Source: UBA7672 sp035548775 (GTDB lineage: Bacteria > Pseudomonadota > Alphaproteobacteria > Caulobacterales > Hyphomonadaceae). From it: DNA of 6,211 bases. The notes under the pieces were generated by a model. That model searched no databases and was not told the DNA's origin. It worked only from the letters and a program-made list of their open reading frames with translations. The stretch is from the NCBI GenBank assembly GCA_035548775.1, contig DASZSI010000132.1, positions 1 through 6,211 of the forward strand, given 5' to 3'. Below, one piece after another: positions 1-6,197 of this stretch (position 1 is the first letter of the stretch; each line of letters starts with the position of its first letter). The position numbers were made by a program, and so were the translations under genes.

Positions 1-1443
1 GCTGCGGTCGCCCTGGTTGGAGCGGTCGCCGTGGGCGGCATGATGATGGCGCCCCAGGCCGTGGCGCCGCAGGCGGCGGCCCAGCCCCAGGGCGCGATCG
101 ACCGGCCCGGCTTCCCGGGTGAGGACTTCTCGGCCTTGGCCAAGCGGCTGATGCCTTCGGTGGTCAACATCGCCTCGCGCCAGACCGTGGCGAAGGGCAA
201 CGGTCTTCCGGCCTTCGGCCAGAACTCGCCGCTCAATGAATTCAACGAACTTTTGGGCCGTGGTCCGCAGGGTTTCCGCCGCCAGTCCTCGCTCGGCTCG
301 GGCTTCATCATCGATCCGGCCGGCTACGTCGTCACCAACAACCACGTCATCGAAGGCGCCGACGAGGTAGACGTGATTCTTTCGGACGGCACGGTGATGT
401 CGGCCAAGATCGTCGGCAAGGACGAGGATGTCGACCTCGCCCTCCTGAAGGTCGATCCCAAGACGCCGCTGCAGGCCGTGCCCTGGGCCAACTCCGACGA
501 GGCGCAGGTCGGCCAGTGGGTGATGGCGATCGGCAACCCCTTCGGGCTTGGCGGCACGGTGACCGCGGGCATCATCTCCGCCCGCAACCGCGACATCAGC
601 GCGGGCAGCTATGACGACTTCATCCAGACCGACGCGGCCATCAACAAGGGCAACTCGGGCGGCCCCCTGTTTAACCTCAAGGGCGAAGTTGTCGGCATCA
701 ACACCGCGATCATTTCGCCCGGCGACGCCGGCGGATCGGTCGGCGTGGGTTTCTCGCAGCCGTCAAACTTCGCCAAGGTCGTGATCGCGCAGCTGCGCCA
801 GTACGGCGTCACCAAGCGCGGCACGATGGGCCTCACCGCCCGCTCGATCGACCAGACGACGGCGGAGGCCTATGGTCTCAAGAGCCCGCAGGGCGCCATC
901 ATCACGTCAGTGGTGAAGGGCGGGGCGGCGGAAGCCGCCGGCCTGCGCTCGGGTGACCTGATCACCGCACTCAACAATCAGCAAATCAAGGAAAGCCGCG
1001 ACCTGTTCCGCGTGATGGGCGTGACCCAGATCGGCTCGGCGGTCAGCGTGCGCTACCTGCGCAACGGCAAGCCGGGTACGGCGTCGGTGAAACTTGCGGC
1101 AGGCTCGACCGAGAAGAACGAGAAGCCGACCGCCGAGAACCAGACCCAGGCGCTTTCCAACATCCTCGGCATAAAGTTCAAGGCGATCGAAGATGTCGAT
1201 CGCCGCCGCCATAGCATTCCGATTTCGGTGCGGGGCGTCGTGGTGCAGGCGATCGACACCGGATCCGATGCGCTCGGAAAAGTGCAGATCGGTTCGGTGG
1301 TCACAGAGGTGAACTTCCAGCCTGTTTCGTCGCCGGACCAGGCGCTCGCCGCCGCCGACAGCGCCAAGCGCGCCGGCAAGCCGGTGCTGCTGCAGATCTG
1401 GGACGACAAGGAAACGATCTACGTCGCGGTAAGGCCGAAATAG
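1..1443 (+). CDS. degP: Do/HtrA-family periplasmic serine protease, 5'-partial
   Basis: An ATP-independent protease/chaperone that degrades or holds misfolded envelope proteins in the periplasm. The frame is open to the left edge, and its first codons encode a hydrophobic stretch (AAVALVGAVAVGG) ending in an Ala/Gln-rich segment. This looks like the end of a signal peptide, so the true start lies outside the window and the GTG at 31 is probably not it. Numbering from that GTG, the chymotrypsin-like domain spans about 35-260 with a complete triad: His105 (TNNHVIEG), Asp135 (DVDLALLKVD) and Ser209 (GNSGGPLFN). PDZ1 covers about 265-355 (GAIITSVVKGGAAEAAGLRSGD) and PDZ2 about 375-468, as in DegP/DegQ. 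The usual FAIPSN segment after the catalytic serine reads FSQPSN here. It is convergent with serB, separated by a palindromic element. DegP versus DegQ cannot be decided from sequence alone; the HtrA family call is secure. Confidence 0.95.
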   Translation, partial: AAVALVGAVAVGGMMMAPQAVAPQAAAQPQGAIDRPGFPGEDFSALAKRLMPSVVNIASRQTVAKGNGLPAFGQNSPLNEFNELLGRGPQGFRRQSSLGSGFIIDPAGYVVTNNHVIEGADEVDVILSDGTVMSAKIVGKDEDVDLALLKVDPKTPLQAVPWANSDEAQVGQWVMAIGNPFGLGGTVTAGIISARNRDISAGSYDDFIQTDAAINKGNSGGPLFNLKGEVVGINTAIISPGDAGGSVGVGFSQPSNFAKVVIAQLRQYGVTKRGTMGLTARSIDQTTAEAYGLKSPQGAIITSVVKGGAAEAAGLRSGDLITALNNQQIKESRDLFRVMGVTQIGSAVSVRYLRNGKPGTASVKLAAGSTEKNEKPTAENQTQALSNILGIKFKAIEDVDRRRHSIPISVRGVVVQAIDTGSDALGKVQIGSVVTEVNFQPVSSPDQALAAADSAKRAGKPVLLQIWDDKETIYVAVRPK

Positions 1444-1446
1444 CCC

Positions 1447-1549
1447 GATCCGGGACCGCCAGGCTCCTGCCTGGCAGTCGCTGCGAAGCAGCGAATTTCG
1501 ATACGCGCTAACCCGCACTAGCCGGGCGGGAGCCCGGCGGTCCCAGATC
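1447..1549. repeat. Nested palindromic element between convergent genes (REP-like / possible bidirectional terminator)
   Basis: The 29-base arms at 1447-1475 and 1521-1549 are reverse complements except at four positions; two of these four would still form G-U pairs in RNA. Each arm also contains its own small hairpin: GCCAGG/CCTGGC in the left arm and GCCGGG/CCCGGC in the right arm. Between the arms lies a perfect hairpin at 1478-1494, with stem TCGCTGC/GCAGCGA and loop GAA. The whole element fits between the protease stop and the serB stop, and overlaps the serB stop codon by two bases. This resembles bacterial intergenic palindromic (REP-type) elements and could end transcription from both sides, but no clear T-tract follows either arm. 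Its family identity is not established. Confidence 0.75.
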
Positions 1550-2423
1550 AGCTGACGATGTCGGTTTCGGCATAGCCCTGGAAGAACAGCGCCGCCGTCA
1601 GGTCGGTGTGCTCGATGCGGGCCAGCGTTTCAGCGGCGACGATCGGCTTGGCCTTGTAGGCAACGCCCAATCCCGCTTCACGGATCATGTCGAGGTCGTT
1701 GGCGCCGTCGCCCATCGCGATCGCGTCGGCTGGGGTTGCACCTATCGCGGCGGCTTCTTCCTTGAGTGCGGCCAGCTTGGCTTCACGGCCCAGGATCGGC
1801 TCGCCGACTGCGCCAGTCAGCGCCTTTCCGTCGTCGACAAGCATGTTGGCGCGGTCGGTATCGAACCCTGAGGCCTTAGCCACGCGCGAGGTGAAGAAGC
1901 GGAAGCCGCCGGAAACCAGCACGCAGCGCGCCCCGTGAGCCTTCATCGTGGCGACGAGTTCTTTCGCGCCGGGGTTCAGCGTGACGCGCTCGCGATAGCA
2001 GGCTTCCAGCGCATCGAGCCCAAGGCCCTTCAGCATCGCCACGCGCTCCGTCAGCGCCGATGCAAAGTCGAGTTCCCCGCGCATCGCGCGTTCGGTAATG
2101 GCGGACACCTTTTCCTTGAGGCCCGCGAACCCCGCTAGTTCGTCAAGGCATTCCTGCCCGATGATGGTGGAATCCATGTCCGAGATCAGCAGGCGCTTTC
2201 GCCGGTTCTCTTCCGGCGTGATCGCCCAATCGGCCTGTGCTGCACCGGTTTCGGCGCTCAGATATTCGACTAGCTCGGCGCAATGGTTGGGGCTAATGCT
2301 CCGCTCGGTGACGGACCATGACTTGCCTGCGCGTTCGCGCGCGGCGCCAAGGCCGCCCGGCGCATTGCTCGCAATCTTGTTCGCGCTGGCGCTGCGGGTG
2401 ACGAGGGTTAGGATCAGGGTCAT
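1548..2423 (-). CDS. serB: Phosphoserine phosphatase SerB
   Basis: Hydrolyses O-phospho-L-serine to L-serine in the cytoplasm, the last step of serine biosynthesis. It is a HAD-superfamily enzyme of 291 residues, near the usual length for alphaproteobacterial SerB. Motif I is DMDSTII, with nucleophile Asp82 and acid/base Asp84. The substrate-binding EC.DELA segment follows at about 91-97. Motif II is Ser171 in LVSGGF, motif III is Lys216 (REAKLAAL), and the Mg-binding motif IV is GDGANDLDM (Asp239, Asp243). The first 75 or so residues are a divergent N-terminal region, as in SerB proteins carrying a degenerate ACT-like domain. The ATG at 2423 starts MTLILTLVTR; no strong Shine-Dalgarno sequence precedes it, and no later in-frame ATG would keep the N-terminal domain. 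It is divergent from miaA and convergent with the protease gene. Confidence 0.96.
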   Translation of the reverse strand: MTLILTLVTRSASANKIASNAPGGLGAARERAGKSWSVTERSISPNHCAELVEYLSAETGAAQADWAITPEENRRKRLLISDMDSTIIGQECLDELAGFAGLKEKVSAITERAMRGELDFASALTERVAMLKGLGLDALEACYRERVTLNPGAKELVATMKAHGARCVLVSGGFRFFTSRVAKASGFDTDRANMLVDDGKALTGAVGEPILGREAKLAALKEEAAAIGATPADAIAMGDGANDLDMIREAGLGVAYKAKPIVAAETLARIEHTDLTAALFFQGYAETDIVS

Positions 2424-2504
2424 AAGCGTCGGGTTGGGGCGAATCGTCTGCGCGCTGTTAGCGGCGCAGGCGGCGCGAGTAAACAGTGAGGCGTGCTACC
2501 GGCC
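2424..2504. promoter_or_regulatory. Divergent serB-miaA intergenic region with imperfect hairpin
   Basis: Both genes must be expressed from this short gap, so it should hold two back-to-back promoters or leaderless starts; I see no convincing -35/-10 pair on either strand. An imperfect inverted repeat lies at 2448-2469: stem CTGCGC/GCGCAG continued by GCT/AGC, with one bulged G and a GTT loop. It could be an operator or simply GC-rich chance pairing. GTGAGG at 2486-2491 is the only Shine-Dalgarno-like stretch ahead of miaA. Confidence 0.35.
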
Positions 2505-3446
2505 ATGCGGCCAGCGATCCTGATCCATGGGCCAACCGCTAGCGGCAAGACCCGTCTGGCTATTTCGCTGGCCCGGAAGCTGGACGGCGAAATCGTCAAC
2601 GCCGATGCGATGCAGGTTTATCGCGACCTCCATATTCTGTCGGCCCGGCCGGATGAGAAAGAGCAAGCCGAGGCCCCGCACCATTTGTTCGGCCATGTCG
2701 ATGCCGCCACGCGCTATTCCGCTGGGGCGTGGGCGAAGGAAGCTGCGGCAAACATCGCGGACATAGGCGGGCGAGAGAAGGTGCCGATCGTGGTCGGCGG
2801 CACCGGCCTCTACCTGCTGGCGCTGACCGAGGGGCTGTCCGAAATCCCGCCGATCCCGGATGAAGCGCGCACGAGAGCGCGCGACCTGGTGCGGGCGGAT
2901 CCAGCGGCCGCTTATGCAGAATTGACTGCGAAGGATCCTGCGGCGCGGGACCGGATCGATCGGCAGGATCGCCAGCGCATCGCCCGCGCTCTGGAGGTGC
3001 TGATCGCCACCGGCCGCCCGATCTCGAGCTTTCATGGCGGACAGGCGCCGGTGCTGGCCGCAGGGAAGTGGATCGGCGCCGCGCTGACCCCGCCGCGTGA
3101 GGCGCTCTACAACCGCATCAACGCCCGCGTTGACATGATGACGAAGGCCGGCGCGCTGGAGGAGGCGCGAAAGCTGTGGGAGCGCAAGCTCGATCCAGAG
3201 CTTCCGGCCATGCGCGCGCACGGCATGCCGGGCTTCTCGGATTTCTTCGAGGGGCGCGGGCAGCTCGCCGATGCTGTCGAGCGTTGCAAGCGCGATACGC
3301 GCCGCTACGCCAAGCGGCAGATGACCTGGATCTCCCACCAGTTCACCCTCTGGCCGCGGGTCCCCTCGACCGAGAACGACGTTCGCACCCGTGTGATCGC
3401 CGCGATGTGGAATGATGTGGCGGCTGGCGCTGTCGCGGATCGTTGA
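2505..3446 (+). CDS. miaA: tRNA dimethylallyltransferase MiaA
   Basis: Transfers a dimethylallyl group from dimethylallyl diphosphate to N6 of adenosine 37 in tRNAs reading UNN codons, the first step toward (ms2)i6A; cytoplasmic. The ATG at 2505 gives 313 residues, a normal length. The P-loop GPTASGKT is at residues 9-16, the catalytic aspartate in NADAMQVY at 34, and GGTGLY at 98-103. The tRNA-binding half follows, with DRQDRQRIARALEV at about 152-165 and RRYAKRQMTW near 266-275. An alternative in-frame GTG at 2493 would add four residues. An in-frame TGA at 2487 excludes anything longer. The GTGAGG motif is only one base from that GTG but 13 from the ATG, so I prefer the ATG. It is divergent from serB and is followed by an unusual 205-base gap rather than a closely spaced next gene. 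Confidence 0.96.
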   Translation: MRPAILIHGPTASGKTRLAISLARKLDGEIVNADAMQVYRDLHILSARPDEKEQAEAPHHLFGHVDAATRYSAGAWAKEAAANIADIGGREKVPIVVGGTGLYLLALTEGLSEIPPIPDEARTRARDLVRADPAAAYAELTAKDPAARDRIDRQDRQRIARALEVLIATGRPISSFHGGQAPVLAAGKWIGAALTPPREALYNRINARVDMMTKAGALEEARKLWERKLDPELPAMRAHGMPGFSDFFEGRGQLADAVERCKRDTRRYAKRQMTWISHQFTLWPRVPSTENDVRTRVIAAMWNDVAAGAVADR

Positions 3447-3651
3447 CTGCGCGTCCCGAAATTTTCCTGGCTGTCGAGAACTGAACGCACGTTTGAAACT
3501 CGCTCACGCCACTGTCATCGGGATGCGGTTGAGTGCGGGGCCGCTCCGCCTAGCTCTCGACTCAGAACCTTTTCGGAGCATCTGCCGCGCTTATTTACGC
3601 GCGGGGCAGGTGCGGTGGCGGTTGTGAGCTTGAAAGGGAAGGAGTCCCACC
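3447..3651 (+). promoter_or_regulatory. miaA to exported-protein intergenic region / leader
   Basis: No credible gene is seen here; small frames crossing it overlap real genes and lack motifs. It must hold the end of the miaA transcript and the promoter of the next gene. A bulged inverted repeat at 3582-3609 (CTGCC-GCGC, loop TTATTTAC, GCGC-GG-GGCAG) sits about 40 bases ahead of the next start and may be a leader hairpin or operator. A weaker six-base repeat (GCTCCG at 3543-3548, CGGAGC at 3574-3579) lies upstream. No T-tract terminator and no convincing sigma-70 or EcfG-type promoter is visible. Confidence 0.35.
3639..3644 (+). promoter_or_regulatory. Strong Shine-Dalgarno site deciding a TTG start
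   Basis: AAGGAG is followed by exactly seven bases before TTG at 3652. No ATG or GTG lies at comparable spacing in that frame. The TTG start also places a complete signal peptide at the N terminus, so the two lines of evidence agree. Confidence 0.8.
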
Positions 3652-4785
3652 TTGAAATCCTTCAGTTCGCTCGCGGCGAGGCTTGGCGTCGGGATTGTCA
3701 TCTATGCGGGAAGCGCCGGTCTTGCGTTCGGTCAGACGCCGGCGGCGAAGCCCACGAGCTATGTCGTCCCGCAAAAGCCGTTCGGTCAGCCCGACATCAG
3801 TGGCTTCTGGTCCAACTCTACGCTGACCCCAATGGTGCGCGCCGCCAAATACAAGGATGAGGCAGTCTTCACGCCGGAACAGGTCCAGCAGATCGAAGGC
3901 GCCGCTGTGGCCGAATTCAAGAGCGACCAGAAGCCGACCGATCCCAAGGCCGGCGCCGAATATCGGGCCGCCAACCCGAACGAGCGGCCCGAGTTCAAGG
4001 CGGCCGGCGGCGCGGTGGGCGGCTACAACTATTTCTGGCTCGATCCGGGCAGCAAGATCATGCGCGTGAACGGCGAGCCGCGCACGTCGCTGATCACCAC
4101 GCCCGACGGCCAAATTCCCAAGACCATCAGCGGCAAGCAGCCCAACGCGCGCGGCTATGGCGAAGGTGGTCCGGCCGGCGCATCGACCAGGCGACCCTAC
4201 GCCAATCTCGACTACGAGACCCGATCACAAGGCGAACGCTGCATCATCGGCTTCGGTCGCAATGGCGGGCCGCCCATGTTTCCGAACGGCTTCTACAACA
4301 ACGACTATCAGATCATCCAGACGCCGAAGAACGTGGTGATCGAAGTGGAGATGAATCACGATACGCGGATCATCCGGCTGAATGGCCAGCACAGGAAGGA
4401 TGATCTGCGCCCTTACTTCGGTGACTCTATTGGCCATTGGGACGGCGACACGCTGGTTGTCGAAACCAATCACATCCCGCAAGCTCAAGCCTTCATGGGT
4501 TCGTGGAAGAACCTGACCGTCACGGAGCGTTTCAAGCGTGTGGGCCCCGATCGGCTCGACTATCAGTTCACGGTCGACGATCCGACCATGTGGTCGAAAC
4601 CCTGGGGCGGCGAATATGAATTCCACCCCATGAAAGGCGTCATCTATGAATACGCCTGCCATGAAGGAAACTACGCACTGCCCGGCATCCTCTCCGGCAA
4701 CAAGTCGGACTATGAGAAGGCGGAAGCGAAGAACGGCACGAAGAAGGGCAAGGCCGCGCCTAGGATTGCTTCGAACAGGGGATAG
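3652..4785 (+). CDS. Exported protein of a conserved family of unknown function
   Basis: The 377 residues start at TTG. The N terminus (MKSFSSLAARLGVGIVIYAG, then SAGLAFG-Q) is a typical Sec signal peptide, with likely cleavage after residue 27, so the protein should be periplasmic or secreted. Mature-protein features are PDISGFW at 47-53, ERCIIGFGRNGGPPMFP at 195-211, a YNN..QIIQTP..VVIEVEMNHDTRII segment at 215-241, FGDSIGHWDGDTLVVET at 256-271, and VTERFKR..PDRLDYQFTVDDPTMW at 290-314. A closing EYACHEGNYALPGIL follows at 333-347. Only two cysteines remain after processing (197 and 336). I recognise these motifs from a large family of hypothetical exported proteins frequent in Acidobacteria and some Proteobacteria, often in many copies; no catalytic activity is established to my knowledge. 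The Lys-rich tail after residue 355 looks unstructured. The stop is six bases from the convergent nucleotidyltransferase gene. CDS call strong; function unknown. Confidence 0.88.
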   Translation: MKSFSSLAARLGVGIVIYAGSAGLAFGQTPAAKPTSYVVPQKPFGQPDISGFWSNSTLTPMVRAAKYKDEAVFTPEQVQQIEGAAVAEFKSDQKPTDPKAGAEYRAANPNERPEFKAAGGAVGGYNYFWLDPGSKIMRVNGEPRTSLITTPDGQIPKTISGKQPNARGYGEGGPAGASTRRPYANLDYETRSQGERCIIGFGRNGGPPMFPNGFYNNDYQIIQTPKNVVIEVEMNHDTRIIRLNGQHRKDDLRPYFGDSIGHWDGDTLVVETNHIPQAQAFMGSWKNLTVTERFKRVGPDRLDYQFTVDDPTMWSKPWGGEYEFHPMKGVIYEYACHEGNYALPGILSGNKSDYEKAEAKNGTKKGKAAPRIASNRG

Positions 4786-4791
4786 CTAGGG

Positions 4792-6054
4792 CTAGCGAGC
4801 CGCCTTGGCGAGTTCCGCGAGGTCGTCTGCGCGCAAAAGCGTGTCTGCGGATGGTTGGGTACGAAATTTTCGCCGGAACATGTTTTCGATAAGATCGCGG
4901 TGCTCTTTGGCGATTACTTCGTCGTCTTGCCCGCTGCCTTTGGCGAGCATGGCTAGCGCGGAACCGGAAATTCGAAATGTCGGCTTGGCGCCTAACGCTG
5001 TTGCTTCGAGGTGGATTGAATCTCCGTTGGCCCGGAAAGGCGGGTGATCGGTGAACTTGACCTCCAGCGCCCGATCCAGCGCCGTGCGCCACGTCGGGCC
5101 GCGGCCGTCGGCTTCGGCGATTGTTTGCTTGATCACATAGGGCTCGTCTTCCGACATTGCTCCGATGATGGCGCGGGCCTGCTGCACGTCCTTTCGCGCT
5201 TTCGCTCGTGATCCGGCTGGCCGATCCTGCGCAATGATCAGCTTGTGCACGGCGTAGCGTTCGGGTCGGGGAACCTGGACGAGAATGCCCTCCATATAAA
5301 TGGAAACAGCAGGCATCGGGTTCTTGATTAGAAAGTCGAGATAGTGAAGGCCCTGCGCCCAGATATTGAGGGCCTCCAGATAGCGCGGAGCTTCGTCTTC
5401 CTCGAATGACGGCGTTAGAAAATCGACCGCATAGGTCGAACGCGCGTGACGCCATGTCGTCGGCTGTTTCTTGCGCAACGTGTTGGCTGGCGAAAAACCC
5501 AGGCCCGTTAGGGCCCGAGCCAGATCGGGCTCGGCCTCGTCGTCGATCACGGCCGACAACCTTTCGAAGCTGGCGATATCCAGATCGTCGGTCTCGCGCA
5601 GGCGCATATCCTCTGCGTCGTCGCCGGTTAGAACGACTCCGAGCTCAAGGTCGTAATGGCGGAAGGCGTGTGTGCCGACCAGCGTCCCTCCAAGCCGGAA
5701 CACGCCGCTTTTGGCGAGCGCGCGCAAGAGGGGCCCGGTCCTGCGATCCATGGCGGGGATGCCGCCTGCGCGCAGTTGCGCGATCATCCGCGAACAGTTT
5801 TCACGGAAGTCTGCTTGATCGGAGACGGAGACGCGCATCGTCTCGATCCGTGCGCGCATCTCTTCGGTGTCCGGACCGAGATAGCGCTGCCGCGGTGCGT
5901 CCGAGCCCAGTCCCCGCTGGTTGACGTACCAATAGGTCTTGCCGCGTCGGACCGTGGTGTAGGGCGCGCCTTCGAATTCGAACGGGGGCGAATTGAGATG
6001 GGCCTGCAAAAGGTTGGCATAGGCCGTCTGCAGTGTGGCCGGGATAGGCTTCAT
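4792..6054 (-). CDS. Nucleotidyltransferase-fold protein, GSU2403 / NTP_transf_8-like
   Basis: Cytoplasmic protein of 420 residues with no signal or membrane segment. The N-terminal part holds a YWYVNQRG..RQRYLGP motif (41-60). The core shows a Pol-beta-type nucleotidyltransferase signature: FRLGGTLVGTHAF (119-131, Gly122-Gly123), then ETDDLDIA (154-161) with Asp157 and Asp159 as the metal-binding pair. A third acidic residue is Asp211 in YAVDFLTP. A conserved HKLIIAQDR follows at 270-278, then an Arg/Lys-rich helix (RAKARKDVQQARAII). This matches what I remember of the GSU2403 family (Pfam NTP_transf_8). Its substrate is unknown; related folds include tRNA- or protein-modifying toxins such as AbiEii. 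The start at 6054 keeps the N-terminal motif but has no Shine-Dalgarno sequence; a 31-bp palindrome ends four bases upstream. Codon and base use look less GC-rich than the core genes, especially near 4850-4930, which suggests transfer. No partner gene is complete in the window. Confidence 0.87.
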   Translation of the reverse strand: MKPIPATLQTAYANLLQAHLNSPPFEFEGAPYTTVRRGKTYWYVNQRGLGSDAPRQRYLGPDTEEMRARIETMRVSVSDQADFRENCSRMIAQLRAGGIPAMDRRTGPLLRALAKSGVFRLGGTLVGTHAFRHYDLELGVVLTGDDAEDMRLRETDDLDIASFERLSAVIDDEAEPDLARALTGLGFSPANTLRKKQPTTWRHARSTYAVDFLTPSFEEDEAPRYLEALNIWAQGLHYLDFLIKNPMPAVSIYMEGILVQVPRPERYAVHKLIIAQDRPAGSRAKARKDVQQARAIIGAMSEDEPYVIKQTIAEADGRGPTWRTALDRALEVKFTDHPPFRANGDSIHLEATALGAKPTFRISGSALAMLAKGSGQDDEVIAKEHRDLIENMFRRKFRTQPSADTLLRADDLAELAKAAR

Positions 6055-6058
6055 GGTG

Positions 6059-6089
6059 TTGCACTACATCAATAATTCGTGTAGTGCAA
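6059..6089. promoter_or_regulatory. Proximal 31-bp palindrome (putative operator 1)
   Basis: Two 14-base halves flank the three-base centre TAA. The outer ten bases, TTGCACTACA and TGTAGTGCAA, are perfectly complementary; the inner four are not fully symmetric (TCAA versus TTCG). It sits just 4 bases ahead of the nucleotidyltransferase start, so a bound protein would block transcription or the transcript would carry a hairpin at the ribosome entry site. It matches the distal palindrome at 25 of 31 positions. Confidence 0.65.
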
Positions 6090-6123
6090 TGCGGCGGAAG
6101 AGCCTCAAGGTAGGGTCTTCGAG

Positions 6124-6154
6124 TTACACTACACGAACCATTCGTGTAGTGTAA
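6124..6154. promoter_or_regulatory. Distal 31-bp perfect palindrome (putative operator 2)
   Basis: TTACACTACACGAA and TTCGTGTAGTGTAA are exact reverse complements, 14 bases each, around the centre CCA. It has the same 14-3-14 geometry as the proximal site and lies exactly 65 bp from it. The shared half-site is CACTACACGAA, present three times exactly and once with two changes. It looks like a dimer-binding operator; a recombination or replication site cannot be excluded. Confidence 0.7.
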
Positions 6155-6180
6155 AAGCTCGCTCCGCTCCTCGTGAACCC

Positions 6181-6197
6181 GCCCGGAAGGGCATTTT
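6181..6197 (+). terminator. Possible weak intrinsic terminator at right edge
   Basis: A four-base stem GCCC/GGGC with a GGAA loop is followed by ATTTTT. The stem is short and no + strand gene precedes it in the window. If real, it would end a short + strand transcript starting near the palindromes; it may equally be chance sequence. Confidence 0.3.

Noticed and set aside
31..33. GTG as the protease start codon
   Set aside because: The frame is open to the window edge and the upstream codons form a hydrophobic signal-peptide-like stretch, so the true start is outside the window.
907..1518. 203-codon open frame antisense to the protease
   Set aside because: It is opposite the PDZ-encoding region, is Arg-rich and has no motifs; it is a shadow frame.
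2496..3338. 280-codon open frame antisense to miaA
   Set aside because: It lies entirely opposite a gene with complete family motifs, and its Arg/His-rich product shows no recognisable domain. It is a GC-rich shadow frame.
3595..4113. 172-codon antisense frame over the exported protein start
   Set aside because: It overlaps the ribosome binding site and signal peptide of a well-supported gene and has no motifs of its own.
4760..5455. 231-codon minus-strand frame overlapping the nucleotidyltransferase
   Set aside because: It is on the same strand but in a different frame from a gene with clear catalytic motifs. Its product is Arg/Ser-rich without a domain.
5656..6075. 139-codon + strand frame across the nucleotidyltransferase start
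   Set aside because: It is antisense to the N-terminal half of a motif-bearing gene and has no ribosome binding site or domain.
6059..6154. CRISPR-like unit: two 31-base palindromic repeats with a 34-base spacer
   Set aside because: Only two copies are present, they differ at 6 of 31 positions, one abuts a start codon, and no third repeat or cas gene is visible. Paired operators explain it better.
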